The notes under the pieces: model-generated | Databases searched by the model: none | Told to the model about the DNA's origin: nothing | Seen by the model: only the letters and a program-made list of their open reading frames with translations | Assembly: GCA_049297695.1 (NCBI GenBank) | Contig: JBAQUT010000067.1 | Span: 1-20,883 of the forward strand | Direction of reading: 5' to 3' | Origin: JACKLD01 sp049297695 | GTDB taxonomy: Bacteria > Pseudomonadota > Alphaproteobacteria > UBA2136 > UBA6156 | Length of the DNA stretch: 20,883 bases | Translations under genes and position numbers: made by a program | In this document: piece after piece, positions 14,231 through 20,845 of the stretch | How the letters are laid out: every line of letters begins with the position of its first letter | Numbering within the stretch: position 1 is the stretch's first letter

Positions 14231-15673
14231 ATGGCCAAGCAAACCGCATCCAAAACCGCCAATGTGGGTGAAATTGTACGGGTAATTGGCCCCGTGGTGG
14301 ACGTGGCCTTTGAAGGCGATTTGCCTGCCATTTTGAACGCGCTGGAAATCAAGCGCGACAAAGACGTGCCGCTGGTGCTGGAAGTGGCCCAACACTTGGG
14401 CGAAAACACCGTGCGCACCATTGCCATGCAAAGCACCGACGGTTTGACCCGTGGCCAAAAGGTAACCGACACGGGCCGTGCCATCACCGTGCCTGTGGGC
14501 CCCAAAAACCTGGGCCGTATTTTCAACGTGGTGGGCGAGCCCATTGACGAACAGGGCGAGGCCGACACCACTCATATGTGGGAAATCCACCGCGACGCCC
14601 CCAAGTTTGAAGACCAATCCACCGAAGCCGCCATTTTGGAAACGGGCATCAAGGTGATTGACCTGCTGGAGCCTTATGCCAAGGGCGGTAAAATCGGCCT
14701 GTTTGGCGGTGCGGGTGTGGGTAAAACCGTGCTGATTATGGAATTGATTAACAACATTGCCAAAGGCCACGGCGGTTATAGCGTGTTTGCCGGTGTGGGG
14801 GAACGGACCCGCGAAGGGAACGACCTGTACCACGAAATGATGGAAAGCGGCGTTATTGACCCCAAAAGCCCTAAAAAGAGCAAAGCCGTACTGTTTTACG
14901 GCCAAATGAACGAACCCCCCGGTGCCCGTGCCCGCGTGGCCTTGAGTGGGTTGACGGCGGCCGAATACTTCCGCGACGAAGAAGGGCAGGACGTGTTGTT
15001 CTTCGTGGATAACATCTTCCGGTTTACGCAGGCGGGTTCGGAAGTATCCGCGTTGCTGGGGCGTATCCCTAGCGCCGTGGGGTACCAGCCCACCTTGGCC
15101 ACCGACATGGGGGCCATGCAAGAGCGCATTACCAGCACCAAGAAGGGTTCCATTACCAGCGTGCAAGCCGTGTACGTGCCCGCCGACGACCTGACCGACC
15201 CCGCGCCCGCCACCACCTTTGCCCACTTGGATGCTACCACGGTGCTGAACCGCGCCATTGCGGAAAAGGGGATTTACCCTGCGGTAGACCCCTTGGACAG
15301 CACCAGCCGCATGTTGGACCCCCAAATTATTGGCGACGAGCACTACGCCGTGGCCACGGGTGTGCAAACCACGCTGGCCCGCTACAAGGCGTTGCAAGAT
15401 ATTATTGCCATTTTGGGCATGGACGAGCTCTCCGAAGACGACAAAATGGTGGTGCACCGCGCCCGCCGTTTGGAACGTTTCCTCTCCCAACCTTTCCACG
15501 TGGCCGAGCAGTTTACGGGGATGAAAGGGGCTTACGTGAAGTTGGCCGACACCATCCGCAGCTTTAAGGAAATTTTGGACGGCAAGCACGATGCCCTGCC
15601 CGAAGCGGCCTTCTACTTGGTGGGCAGCATTGAAGAGGCTGTTGAAAAGGCTAAGAAACTTGCAAACGCCTGA
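14231..15673 (+). CDS. atpD: F1F0 ATP synthase subunit beta
   Basis: AtpD is the catalytic subunit of F1. The 480-residue product is full length, with Walker A GGAGVGKT (159-166), the catalytic GERTREGND (190-198, E191), Walker B in VLFFVDNIFRF, SALLGRIPSAVGYQPTL and a normal C-terminus ending KKLANA. The ATG at 14231 follows CAGGAG at 14217-14222 at proper spacing; a longer frame from 14195 is less likely. In most bacteria atpD follows atpG and is followed directly by atpC. Here the upstream gene is a divergent amidase and atpC is more than 1.2 kb away, so the usual operon is split. A possible -35 TTGACC lies at 14176-14181. The last base of the stop is the first base of the next gene (TGATG). 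Confidence 0.97.
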   Translation: MAKQTASKTANVGEIVRVIGPVVDVAFEGDLPAILNALEIKRDKDVPLVLEVAQHLGENTVRTIAMQSTDGLTRGQKVTDTGRAITVPVGPKNLGRIFNVVGEPIDEQGEADTTHMWEIHRDAPKFEDQSTEAAILETGIKVIDLLEPYAKGGKIGLFGGAGVGKTVLIMELINNIAKGHGGYSVFAGVGERTREGNDLYHEMMESGVIDPKSPKKSKAVLFYGQMNEPPGARARVALSGLTAAEYFRDEEGQDVLFFVDNIFRFTQAGSEVSALLGRIPSAVGYQPTLATDMGAMQERITSTKKGSITSVQAVYVPADDLTDPAPATTFAHLDATTVLNRAIAEKGIYPAVDPLDSTSRMLDPQIIGDEHYAVATGVQTTLARYKALQDIIAILGMDELSEDDKMVVHRARRLERFLSQPFHVAEQFTGMKGAYVKLADTIRSFKEILDGKHDALPEAAFYLVGSIEEAVEKAKKLANA

Positions 15674-16050
15674 TGAGACCCGGAAGAACGAACTATCTTC
15701 CCGAGACAGTCGAGAAAGTTTGGCGGGATGTTCAGGATTGCCATAACTTGTTTCGGTGCATGCAAATTGTAGCCCGAGATAAGGAATCGGGATGGCAGAA
15801 AAACTATGATGAGTTCAAAACCAACGCCTTGGGAAGACTGCAGCGTAATTGTTTGGAATTAAAACAATCAGGGCATTCTGAAGATGAAGCGAAGATGGTT
15901 CGGTTATGCAGTAACCTTGAACATATAACTCCAGAGGCGGTGAAGGAGTTAGAGGATTTTGTGGATTTAGCATACGAGTTGAACCCCCTCAAAGCGGCGA
16001 CACGTGAAGAGATTGAGGCTTTGGTTCAGAGTATGAAGAAAAGTCGCTAG
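15673..16050 (+). CDS. Hypothetical helical protein coupled to atpD
   Basis: The 125-residue product shares one base with the atpD stop (TGATG), so translation is probably coupled and its output tied to AtpD. It is hydrophilic and predicted almost entirely helical, with no signal peptide or membrane span. It has three cysteines in the first half (DCHNLF, FRCMQI, RNCLEL), one later (RLCSNL), and a basic tail (SMKKSR). It does not resemble AtpC, AtpI or the DUF1476/zeta F1 inhibitor. Codon use is more A/T-rich than atpD. I do not recognise a family. The position suggests, but does not prove, a role connected with F1, such as an assembly or inhibitory factor; a chance insertion is equally possible. 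A strong terminator follows. Confidence 0.65.
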   Translation: MRPGRTNYLPETVEKVWRDVQDCHNLFRCMQIVARDKESGWQKNYDEFKTNALGRLQRNCLELKQSGHSEDEAKMVRLCSNLEHITPEAVKELEDFVDLAYELNPLKAATREEIEALVQSMKKSR

Positions 16051-16058
16051 GCTAACTG

Positions 16059-16086
16059 TTGATTAAACTTAAAAACGGCTTATACT
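16059..16086 (+). promoter_or_regulatory. Promoter inside the terminator, predicted leaderless start at 16094
   Basis: TTGATT (16059-16064), a 16-base spacer and TATACT (16081-16086, a strong -10) end seven bases before the ATG at 16094. The -10 lies inside the loop side of the terminator hairpin at 16071-16106. Initiation near 16093 would give a leaderless mRNA lacking the 5' arm of the hairpin. Confidence 0.55.
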
Positions 16087-16106
16087 TTGCGGTATGAGCC
16101 GTTTTT
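16071..16106 (+). terminator. Intrinsic terminator of the atpD unit
   Basis: AAAAACGGCT (16071-16080) pairs perfectly with AGCCGTTTTT (16097-16106), with ATAC/GTAT pairing further inside, and the 3' arm ends in a T-run. It closes the atpD-15673 transcript 20 bases after the stop. The start codon of the next gene is within the hairpin. Confidence 0.8.
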
Positions 16107-16378
16107 TATATGTTGTATGTGGAGTTTGTGTGGCAAGCCAAGGATGGGCCGTGGGGGTATCGTCGACCATGCCGTGGGCCAATGCCAAGATTCCGCCGGA
16201 ACAACGGATTAAATTCAGCCAGCAGTACATGGAGGCTATGGAGGTGCGTTTAGACCCTTCTCCCGATGTGAGCACTACCAATCCTTGGGAAAATGTGTAT
16301 AAACCCCAAAAGAGCGCAGTGGATTATTGGCATGTGGGGGATGCTGGCCAAAGTACTTCAGCTACTGTACCCCAGTAG
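16094..16378 (+). CDS. Small secreted hypothetical protein
   Basis: The 94-residue product starts with a convincing signal peptide (MSRFLYVVCGVCVASQGWA, cleavage before VG), which supports the ATG at 16094 even though it lies in the terminator hairpin. The mature part of about 75 residues is polar, with two short similar motifs, STMPWANAKIPP and TTNPWENVYKPQ, about 45 residues apart. No known domain is recognised. There is no Shine-Dalgarno sequence; the promoter just upstream predicts a leaderless mRNA. It lies between atpD and atpC on the same strand. A role in the envelope or outside the cell is all that can be said. Confidence 0.6.
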   Translation: MSRFLYVVCGVCVASQGWAVGVSSTMPWANAKIPPEQRIKFSQQYMEAMEVRLDPSPDVSTTNPWENVYKPQKSAVDYWHVGDAGQSTSATVPQ

Positions 16379-16398
16379 GACCACTATTTTACAGGGAC

Positions 16399-16428
16399 TT
16401 GTGAAATGGAGTGTTGCGGGGGTAATAT
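16399..16428 (+). promoter_or_regulatory. Candidate promoter of the 16460 gene
   Basis: TTGTGA (16399-16404), 18 bases, TAATAT (16423-16428). Transcription from about 16435 would leave a leader of about 25 bases containing AAGGA ahead of the ATG at 16460, a conventional arrangement unlike the leaderless candidates nearby. Confidence 0.45.
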
Positions 16429-16459
16429 GATCTTGGTTCAACCAACAAGGAAAAACACC

Positions 16460-16837
16460 ATGATCCGTACATTCTTTCTAGCTATGACTTTCATAACGGC
16501 TGTAACTTTACCTGTGATAGCTGATGACACCGCAGCCAACGTCACGCGTGAAGGCCACGGTAAGCGCATGGATCGTATGAAGGAACATCGTAGCGAGCAA
16601 CGAGCTTGGCATAAGGAACATCGTGAAGAACGCCGTGGTGCCATGGATGCCCACCGCAGTGATTGCCATGCCAAAATGGATGCGGCGGAAACCCCCGAAC
16701 AGGCAAAATACGCCCGCGAGCAATGCAAAACCCAAGGCAAAACCATGCACGAAGGATTTAAGGCAGAACGGAGCGAACACCGCGATGGCATGAAGGCCAA
16801 GCGCGCCGAACGTCGGGAAGGGCGTAAGGCGGAATAA
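16460..16837 (+). CDS. Small secreted, highly charged Arg/His/Glu-rich protein
   Basis: The ATG at 16460 follows ACAAGGAAA and gives 125 residues; an in-frame ATG at 16406 would add 18 residues before the signal peptide. Residues 1-21 are a signal peptide (cleavage after VIA, before DD). The mature protein is extremely rich in Arg, Lys, Glu and His, predicted as long helices (MKEHRSEQRAWHKEHREERR), with two cysteines (SDCHAK and REQCKTQ) about 30 residues apart that could form a disulfide. The composition recalls small periplasmic helical stress or metal-binding proteins such as the Spy/CpxP group, but no LTxxQ motif is seen, so I do not assign it there. A terminator follows. Confidence 0.65.
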   Translation: MIRTFFLAMTFITAVTLPVIADDTAANVTREGHGKRMDRMKEHRSEQRAWHKEHREERRGAMDAHRSDCHAKMDAAETPEQAKYAREQCKTQGKTMHEGFKAERSEHRDGMKAKRAERREGRKAE

Positions 16838-16862
16838 TCAAAAATCCGTAAGTTTTTCAAAA

Positions 16863-16887
16863 GGGGGGGCCGTTGGCCCCTTGTTTT
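16863..16887 (+). terminator. Intrinsic terminator after the 16460 gene
   Basis: GGGGCC (16666-class stem at 16866-16871) pairs with GGCCCC (16875-16880) around a GTT loop, flanked by extra G/C and A/T pairs, and is followed by TTGTTTT. It lies 26 bases after the stop at 16837 and upstream of atpC, so atpC should need its own promoter or read-through. Confidence 0.7.
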
Positions 16888-16909
16888 ATGGGCCGTATCG
16901 GGGTAAACA
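16882..16909 (+). promoter_or_regulatory. Weak candidate promoter for atpC
   Basis: TTGTTT (16881-16886, overlapping the terminator T-tract), 17 bases, TAAACA (16904-16909), six bases before the atpC ATG. Both boxes are poor, but the geometry matches the other leaderless candidates in the window. Confidence 0.25.
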
Positions 16910-16915
16910 AGGGGT

Positions 16916-17164
16916 ATGAAATTTGCCCTTTTGACCCCCGCCCGCAACGTGGCCGAGTTGACCGCCACGTACATCCGCATCCCCGGTGAAGCGGGCGAGT
17001 TTGGCGTGTTGCCCGGCCACATGCCGTTGGTAAGCACCTTGCGGGCCGGCGGTGTAGTGGAAGTAACCGACGAGGCTGGTGAAAAATCCCAATTCAAAGT
17101 AACCGGCGGGTTTGCCGATGTACGGACCGACGGTGTTACCGTGTTGGCAGAGAGTTTGGAGTGA
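16916..17164 (+). CDS. atpC: F1F0 ATP synthase subunit epsilon, N-terminal domain only
   Basis: The 82-residue product matches the beta-sandwich domain of AtpC: FALLTPARNVAEL (3-15), IRIPGEAGEFGVLPGHMPLVSTLRAG (as the usual vPg.eGdfGVLpgH.PlvstLr motif, about 20-45) and VTGGFADV...VTVLAES near the end. The ordinary protein has about 130-140 residues; here the C-terminal two-helix domain, which can inhibit ATP hydrolysis, is absent. The frame stops with TGA directly after the first domain with no frameshifted remainder visible, so this looks like a naturally short form. It links F1 to the c-ring. It is separated from atpD by three small genes and two terminators. Confidence 0.9.
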   Translation: MKFALLTPARNVAELTATYIRIPGEAGEFGVLPGHMPLVSTLRAGGVVEVTDEAGEKSQFKVTGGFADVRTDGVTVLAESLE

Positions 17165-17205
17165 GAACTTGGCCGCTTGCGCCAAGGCTTCAGCGAGCCA
17201 AGTTC
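17165..17205. terminator. Long hairpin between convergent atpC and aminotransferase genes
   Basis: GAACTTGGCCGCT (17165-17177) pairs with AGCG-A-GCCAAGTTC (17192-17205), thirteen base pairs with one bulged A and a 14-base loop, starting directly at the atpC stop. It lacks a clear T-run on either strand, so it may be a bidirectional terminator of a weak type or an RNA 3'-end stabiliser. Confidence 0.5.
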
Positions 17206-17218
17206 ATGTTTGAGGTTG

Positions 17219-18433
17219 TTACTTCAACCCATCCACAAAGCGGGCCAACCGGGCCATGCCGTCGACCAGTTCGCTCTCTTTGCCGGCGTAGCTGATGCGG
17301 ATGGCGCCGACATCCCCAAAGGCGCCGCCGGGTACCACGGCCACTTTGGCTTCTTTCAACAGGGCTTGGCAGAAGGATACGTCGTTCTCCAACTTGGTAC
17401 CACCAGCCGAGGTTTTACCAAAGCAGGCCTTGATTTGGGGGAACACGTAAAACGCGCCTTCCGGTTTGGGGCAGGTGATGCCGGGCATGGTGGCGAGGGC
17501 GGCGAGGGCGATGTCGCGTTGTTTGACCAAGCGGGTGAGTTGTTCGTTCAAAAACTCATGGCTGCCCCCAAAGGCCGCCGCCGCCGCCGCCATGGTAACG
17601 CCGGGCAGGTTGGTGCTGCTTTGGCTGGTGAGGGTGAGCAACGCATCCACAACGGGTTTGGGGCCTGCCACAAGGCCCACGCGCCAGCCGGGCATGCCGT
17701 AGGTTTTGGAAACACTTTGCAGCAGCAGCGTGCGGGATTTCAGGCTGGGGGCGTAATCCAGCAGGTGGGCGGCGCGTTTGTCGCCCGTAAACACCAGCAT
17801 GTCGTAAATATCGTCGGAGAGGATGCCCACGTGGGGGTGTTTTTCCAGCACGGCGGCCAAGGCCTTCACTTCGTCGCCCGTGTACAGCATGCCCGTGGGG
17901 TTGCTGGGGTTGTTGAAGATGAACAGTTTGGTTTTGGGTGTGATGGCGCCTTCCAGCTGGGCAGCGGTGATTTTGTAGTTTTGCGCGGCGGTGGCCTGCA
18001 CGATGGCGGGTTTGCCGCCTACGATTTTCACCATTTCGGGGTAGCTGGCCCAGTAGGGGGCGGGGATGATGACTTCGTCGCCTTCGTTCACCAAGGCAAG
18101 CAACAGGTTGAACAGCATGCCTTTGCCGCCGCTTTGGGCGGCAATTTCGGTTTCAGCGTACTCAAAACCCCGATCGGCCATGGCTTTGCGGAAGTTTTCC
18201 ACCAAGGCCTTGCTGCCGCGGCCGGGCAGGTAATCGCCGGTATCTTGCTTCACGGCGGCTTGGGCGGCCTCGTACACGTGGGCGGGGGGCAAGAAGCCGG
18301 GCACGCCGATGGAAAGGCTCACCACGTTTTCGCCCGCTTCTTTCATGGTGCGGGCCATGTTGGCCACGGCAATGATGGGGCTGGGTTGGACAACCGAAAG
18401 ACGGGTGGCTAAGGCGAGGGCAGGGGTGTTCAT
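17219..18433 (-). CDS. Pyridoxal-phosphate aminotransferase, aspartate aminotransferase type (class I)
   Basis: The 404-residue product is a fold-type I aminotransferase. Visible features are SIGVPGFLPP (41-50), the PLP-phosphate/ring region with APYWASYPEM (125-134), NNPSNPTG (174-181), the Asp-Tyr pair in SDDIYD (206-211) and the Schiff-base lysine K243 in SVSKTYGMPGWRVG (240-253), then a late RISYA with the carboxylate-binding arginine. It resembles the Ib AspC group, which interconverts aspartate and 2-oxoglutarate with oxaloacetate and glutamate; related enzymes with other amino acid preferences look similar, so I withhold a symbol. I chose the ATG at 18433 behind AAAAGGAA. An in-frame ATG at 18490 lies in the promoter region. 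Its 3' end faces atpC across a hairpin. Confidence 0.92.
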   Translation of the reverse strand: MNTPALALATRLSVVQPSPIIAVANMARTMKEAGENVVSLSIGVPGFLPPAHVYEAAQAAVKQDTGDYLPGRGSKALVENFRKAMADRGFEYAETEIAAQSGGKGMLFNLLLALVNEGDEVIIPAPYWASYPEMVKIVGGKPAIVQATAAQNYKITAAQLEGAITPKTKLFIFNNPSNPTGMLYTGDEVKALAAVLEKHPHVGILSDDIYDMLVFTGDKRAAHLLDYAPSLKSRTLLLQSVSKTYGMPGWRVGLVAGPKPVVDALLTLTSQSSTNLPGVTMAAAAAAFGGSHEFLNEQLTRLVKQRDIALAALATMPGITCPKPEGAFYVFPQIKACFGKTSAGGTKLENDVSFCQALLKEAKVAVVPGGAFGDVGAIRISYAGKESELVDGMARLARFVDGLK

Positions 18434-18461
18434 GGGGTGGTTCCTTTTGTTGTGCCCGTAC

Positions 18462-18490
18462 GTAATACTCCCCCTTGCAAAGGTTGCCAA
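18462..18490 (-). promoter_or_regulatory. Promoter of the aminotransferase gene
   Basis: On the minus strand TTGGCA (18485-18490), exactly 17 bases, TATTAC (18462-18467). This leaves a leader of about 25 bases with a good Shine-Dalgarno sequence before the ATG at 18433, so initiation is conventional here. Confidence 0.5.
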
Positions 18491-18510
18491 GATGTATTAG
18501 GGATGTATAC

Positions 18511-20637
18511 ATGCCTGATTTAGGAGCGAACTTTACCACCGAGAATCCTTTTAAGGGGTTCATCCAGCTGTCATCGGAATCAGAATTCCATAGGCATTTA
18601 AGGCCTGCTGTTGTTATCGCCATGCGGCAGATTGTACGTCAGCATAAGTTATGGGTGACCGAGAACAGAGAATGGCGGGCGGCGCCATCCCTTGTTGTCG
18701 ATATGCTGGATACTGAACTGCGTCGCCTAGGGCGTGTTGGTAAGCATGCTAAGCTTCCTGTTTATACGGATATGCCGGTGATTAAGGCTCGCAAATGGGT
18801 GTTGGTACAGGCGCGGCATATCCAGAACGAACTGAAAACCGAGCACAGCCCAGCAAGTGCTGGAACCACGGGATTGAGGCGTGGTGGTCAAACGCTAAAG
18901 GACCGTTACAAAGCGGCTTTAGCCTCGAAAGACATGCCTTTTGAGTTGAAGAATCTCTCAAGTTTTATGCAGTTGGTACAGGCTGAAGCACGAGAACGCC
19001 TACGGTTGAAACCCAATGAAGATATCTCGGCAACGTGGTACGAGGCCAATAAGAACTATCAGACAGCTTTTAAACTGGTTCAAAGCCATATGGCGGAAAT
19101 TGTGGCTCATCCCGAACGTGCCAAAAAAGGGATTAACTGGAATACATACCAAGCCGAACTTGAAGCCGAGAGCAGAACAACCGAATTTTTGGTAAAATCG
19201 ACCAAAACCAAAGAAACGGAAAAATTATGTGCCTTGTTGGAAGATCGTTTGATCCGAGCTTGCTCGAAAGATGATCCCGAGGCCTTAACACTGTTTCAAA
19301 ACCAAATGAGGTCGTTGCTTGAAAGTAAAAATCTTCAAGGAACGGAGGATGCCCGTAAAGCAACAATACGCGGTGTTATTACGCGCCTGATTGATCGAGC
19401 AGCGGCCGAACGTCGCCGCCGAACCTTGCTGAAAGAAGTCCCTCACGAGTCTCGCCGAACCAGTATGGCTTTGGCCCAGGTTGTGCGGGAGGCTGGGAAA
19501 GCTTGGAAAAATAGTCGTAACAATGCTGTTCTACCTCAAGATTGGAGTGAATTTTTACCAAGGGGTATTTCGGAACAACTCCGTACAAAAGCTTTGAACG
19601 AGTTAAGTATTTTGGCAACTTCGGAGAAGTGTGTTGGAGATGCATGGGAAACGTATGTTTCTGAACACCGAAGAGATGATGTTGTTCACCAAGCGGTTGC
19701 GACATGGATGGAACGCGAAGGGCAGATTGAACAATTGCCTGAGGCGTGGGAAACATATATTCCACAAGGAGTCCCCGATGACCGTTACCAACAGGTTTTA
19801 CAGTGTTTACAAAGTTTAACTGCAAGTGAACAACGTAAGGGCGAGAAATTTAAAGATTATGTGAAACGGCGCTTACGTGATGTAGAGGCCCGTCTAGATG
19901 TTAACGATTTAGCTGAAACTCCCTATGTTCGTGGAAAGTTGGAGCATGCCTTGTTTGCCCATCAGCAAGCATTTTATCGAGACATAAGCCGTGAAGTTGA
20001 GAAAGCGAAGTTTCTTTGGTATCAACGCAAGTTGAAGCAGGACAAATGTTCACTTCAAGACTGTTTGCCTCCTGATTTAAGCGCGCTTTATCATCAAGAA
20101 ATTACCCAGATTTTGAGCCATCTCGATGAAGACAAGGTTTTTGAACAGTTTCAAACAGAAGAAGCCCGGTTGCTGAAAGAAAAAGAAGTTGCGGCGCATC
20201 GCGAAGCCGAACGTCAAGCCAATGAAAAAGCTAAGTTTGAACGTTGGAACCGTGGCGAGCCTGAGCCGATGCCCCGTTGCGATTGGACGTATGACCCAGG
20301 AATTGCGTCTCCCCGAGATATTAAAAAAGTATTTGATAACCCATGTGCCCATGCGGAGATTAAAGATGAATATCTTCGTTACGTTAAGGTGGCAACGGCA
20401 ACATCGGTGTTGGTTCCAACAGAAGATCCCTTTGCACCTTATGTGGAAAAAGGGAAGCGTATGAGTGAAGAGAGGCGAGGTGTTAAGGGGTCCCCTCAAA
20501 CAAGTTCTCCCAGCGGACGCGTTTTTCCTCGCCGTGACTTGAAAGAACATAGCCGGGTGTTAATGGGATTGTCTGCATGGGAGTGGTACAAAGGTACACC
20601 AAAGCTTGCTGAGATTGAGAGAGATTCCAAAGAATAA
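18511..20637 (+). CDS. Large hypothetical helical protein with an internal repeat
   Basis: The ATG at 18511 follows TTAGGGA at good spacing and gives 708 residues. The protein is hydrophilic and helical throughout, with no signal peptide, membrane span or recognised enzyme motif. A 68-residue duplication begins at residues 341 and 409: LPQDWSEFLPRG and LPEAWETYIPQG, each followed about 20 residues later by an L..L..L..SE segment and then a DAWETYV/FKDYV segment. Residues about 565-600 form a charged helix (EEARLLKEKEVAAHREAERQ). The last 60 residues are basic and probably disordered (EERRGVKGSPQTSSPSGR). Codon use is markedly more A/T-rich than the neighbours, like the genes at 4922 and 15673. 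I recognise no family. A cytoplasmic structural protein or a secreted effector without a classical signal are both possible. Confidence 0.7.
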   Translation: MPDLGANFTTENPFKGFIQLSSESEFHRHLRPAVVIAMRQIVRQHKLWVTENREWRAAPSLVVDMLDTELRRLGRVGKHAKLPVYTDMPVIKARKWVLVQARHIQNELKTEHSPASAGTTGLRRGGQTLKDRYKAALASKDMPFELKNLSSFMQLVQAEARERLRLKPNEDISATWYEANKNYQTAFKLVQSHMAEIVAHPERAKKGINWNTYQAELEAESRTTEFLVKSTKTKETEKLCALLEDRLIRACSKDDPEALTLFQNQMRSLLESKNLQGTEDARKATIRGVITRLIDRAAAERRRRTLLKEVPHESRRTSMALAQVVREAGKAWKNSRNNAVLPQDWSEFLPRGISEQLRTKALNELSILATSEKCVGDAWETYVSEHRRDDVVHQAVATWMEREGQIEQLPEAWETYIPQGVPDDRYQQVLQCLQSLTASEQRKGEKFKDYVKRRLRDVEARLDVNDLAETPYVRGKLEHALFAHQQAFYRDISREVEKAKFLWYQRKLKQDKCSLQDCLPPDLSALYHQEITQILSHLDEDKVFEQFQTEEARLLKEKEVAAHREAERQANEKAKFERWNRGEPEPMPRCDWTYDPGIASPRDIKKVFDNPCAHAEIKDEYLRYVKVATATSVLVPTEDPFAPYVEKGKRMSEERRGVKGSPQTSSPSGRVFPRRDLKEHSRVLMGLSAWEWYKGTPKLAEIERDSKE

Positions 20638-20661
20638 AAAAACGCCCCGTAGGGCGTTTTT
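20638..20661. terminator. Bidirectional intrinsic terminator
   Basis: AAAAACGCCC (20638-20647) pairs perfectly with GGGCGTTTTT (20652-20661) around CGTA. The A-tract and T-tract let it serve both the 18511 gene, whose stop it directly follows, and the convergent lipoprotein gene. Confidence 0.85.
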
Positions 20662-20674
20662 AAAACCCAACCGC

Positions 20675-20845
20675 TTACTTGGTGGCGGGGTTGGTTACTT
20701 CGGCGTCGGAGATGCCGGTACCGCAGTCCAGGCCTTTGTTCCAGCAGCCCACGGCGGGTTGAACGGGATCAGGCTGCACGCATTGTTGTTGGGCGCAGGC
20801 GGCGAGGGAGATGGCGGCGAGGGCGGCCAAGGCGAAAGCTTTCAT
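20675..20845 (-). CDS. Small lipoprotein
   Basis: Minus-strand translation from the ATG at 20845 gives 56 residues: a lipoprotein signal (MKAFALAALAAISLAAC) with the lipobox LAAC and the modified cysteine at 17, then a mature peptide of about 40 residues with three more cysteines (QQQCVQP, VGCWNKG, LDCGTG). AAGGA at 20855-20859 on the complement is a good Shine-Dalgarno sequence. The residue after the lipid cysteine is Ala, not Asp, which in enterobacteria would send it to the outer membrane. The family is not recognised. It converges on the 18511 gene and shares its terminator. Codon use is like the GC-rich core genes. Confidence 0.75.
   Translation of the reverse strand: MKAFALAALAAISLAACAQQQCVQPDPVQPAVGCWNKGLDCGTGISDAEVTNPATK

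Noticed and set aside
14135..15589. A 484-codon minus-strand open frame across atpD
   Set aside because: It is antisense to a perfectly conserved atpD, and the His/Gly/Val-rich translation matches no family.
15673..16050. The atpD-linked gene as the zeta inhibitor (DUF1476)
   Set aside because: The sequence does not resemble that family in motif or layout as I know it; only the location is suggestive.
16460..16837. Assignment of the charged secreted protein to Spy/CpxP
   Set aside because: Size and helicity fit, but no LTxxQ motif is visible.
17177..18412. A 411-codon plus-strand open frame opposite the aminotransferase
   Set aside because: Its translation is a low-complexity Gly/His/Val-rich product typical of antisense to a GC-rich gene, whereas the minus strand encodes a complete aminotransferase with all motifs.
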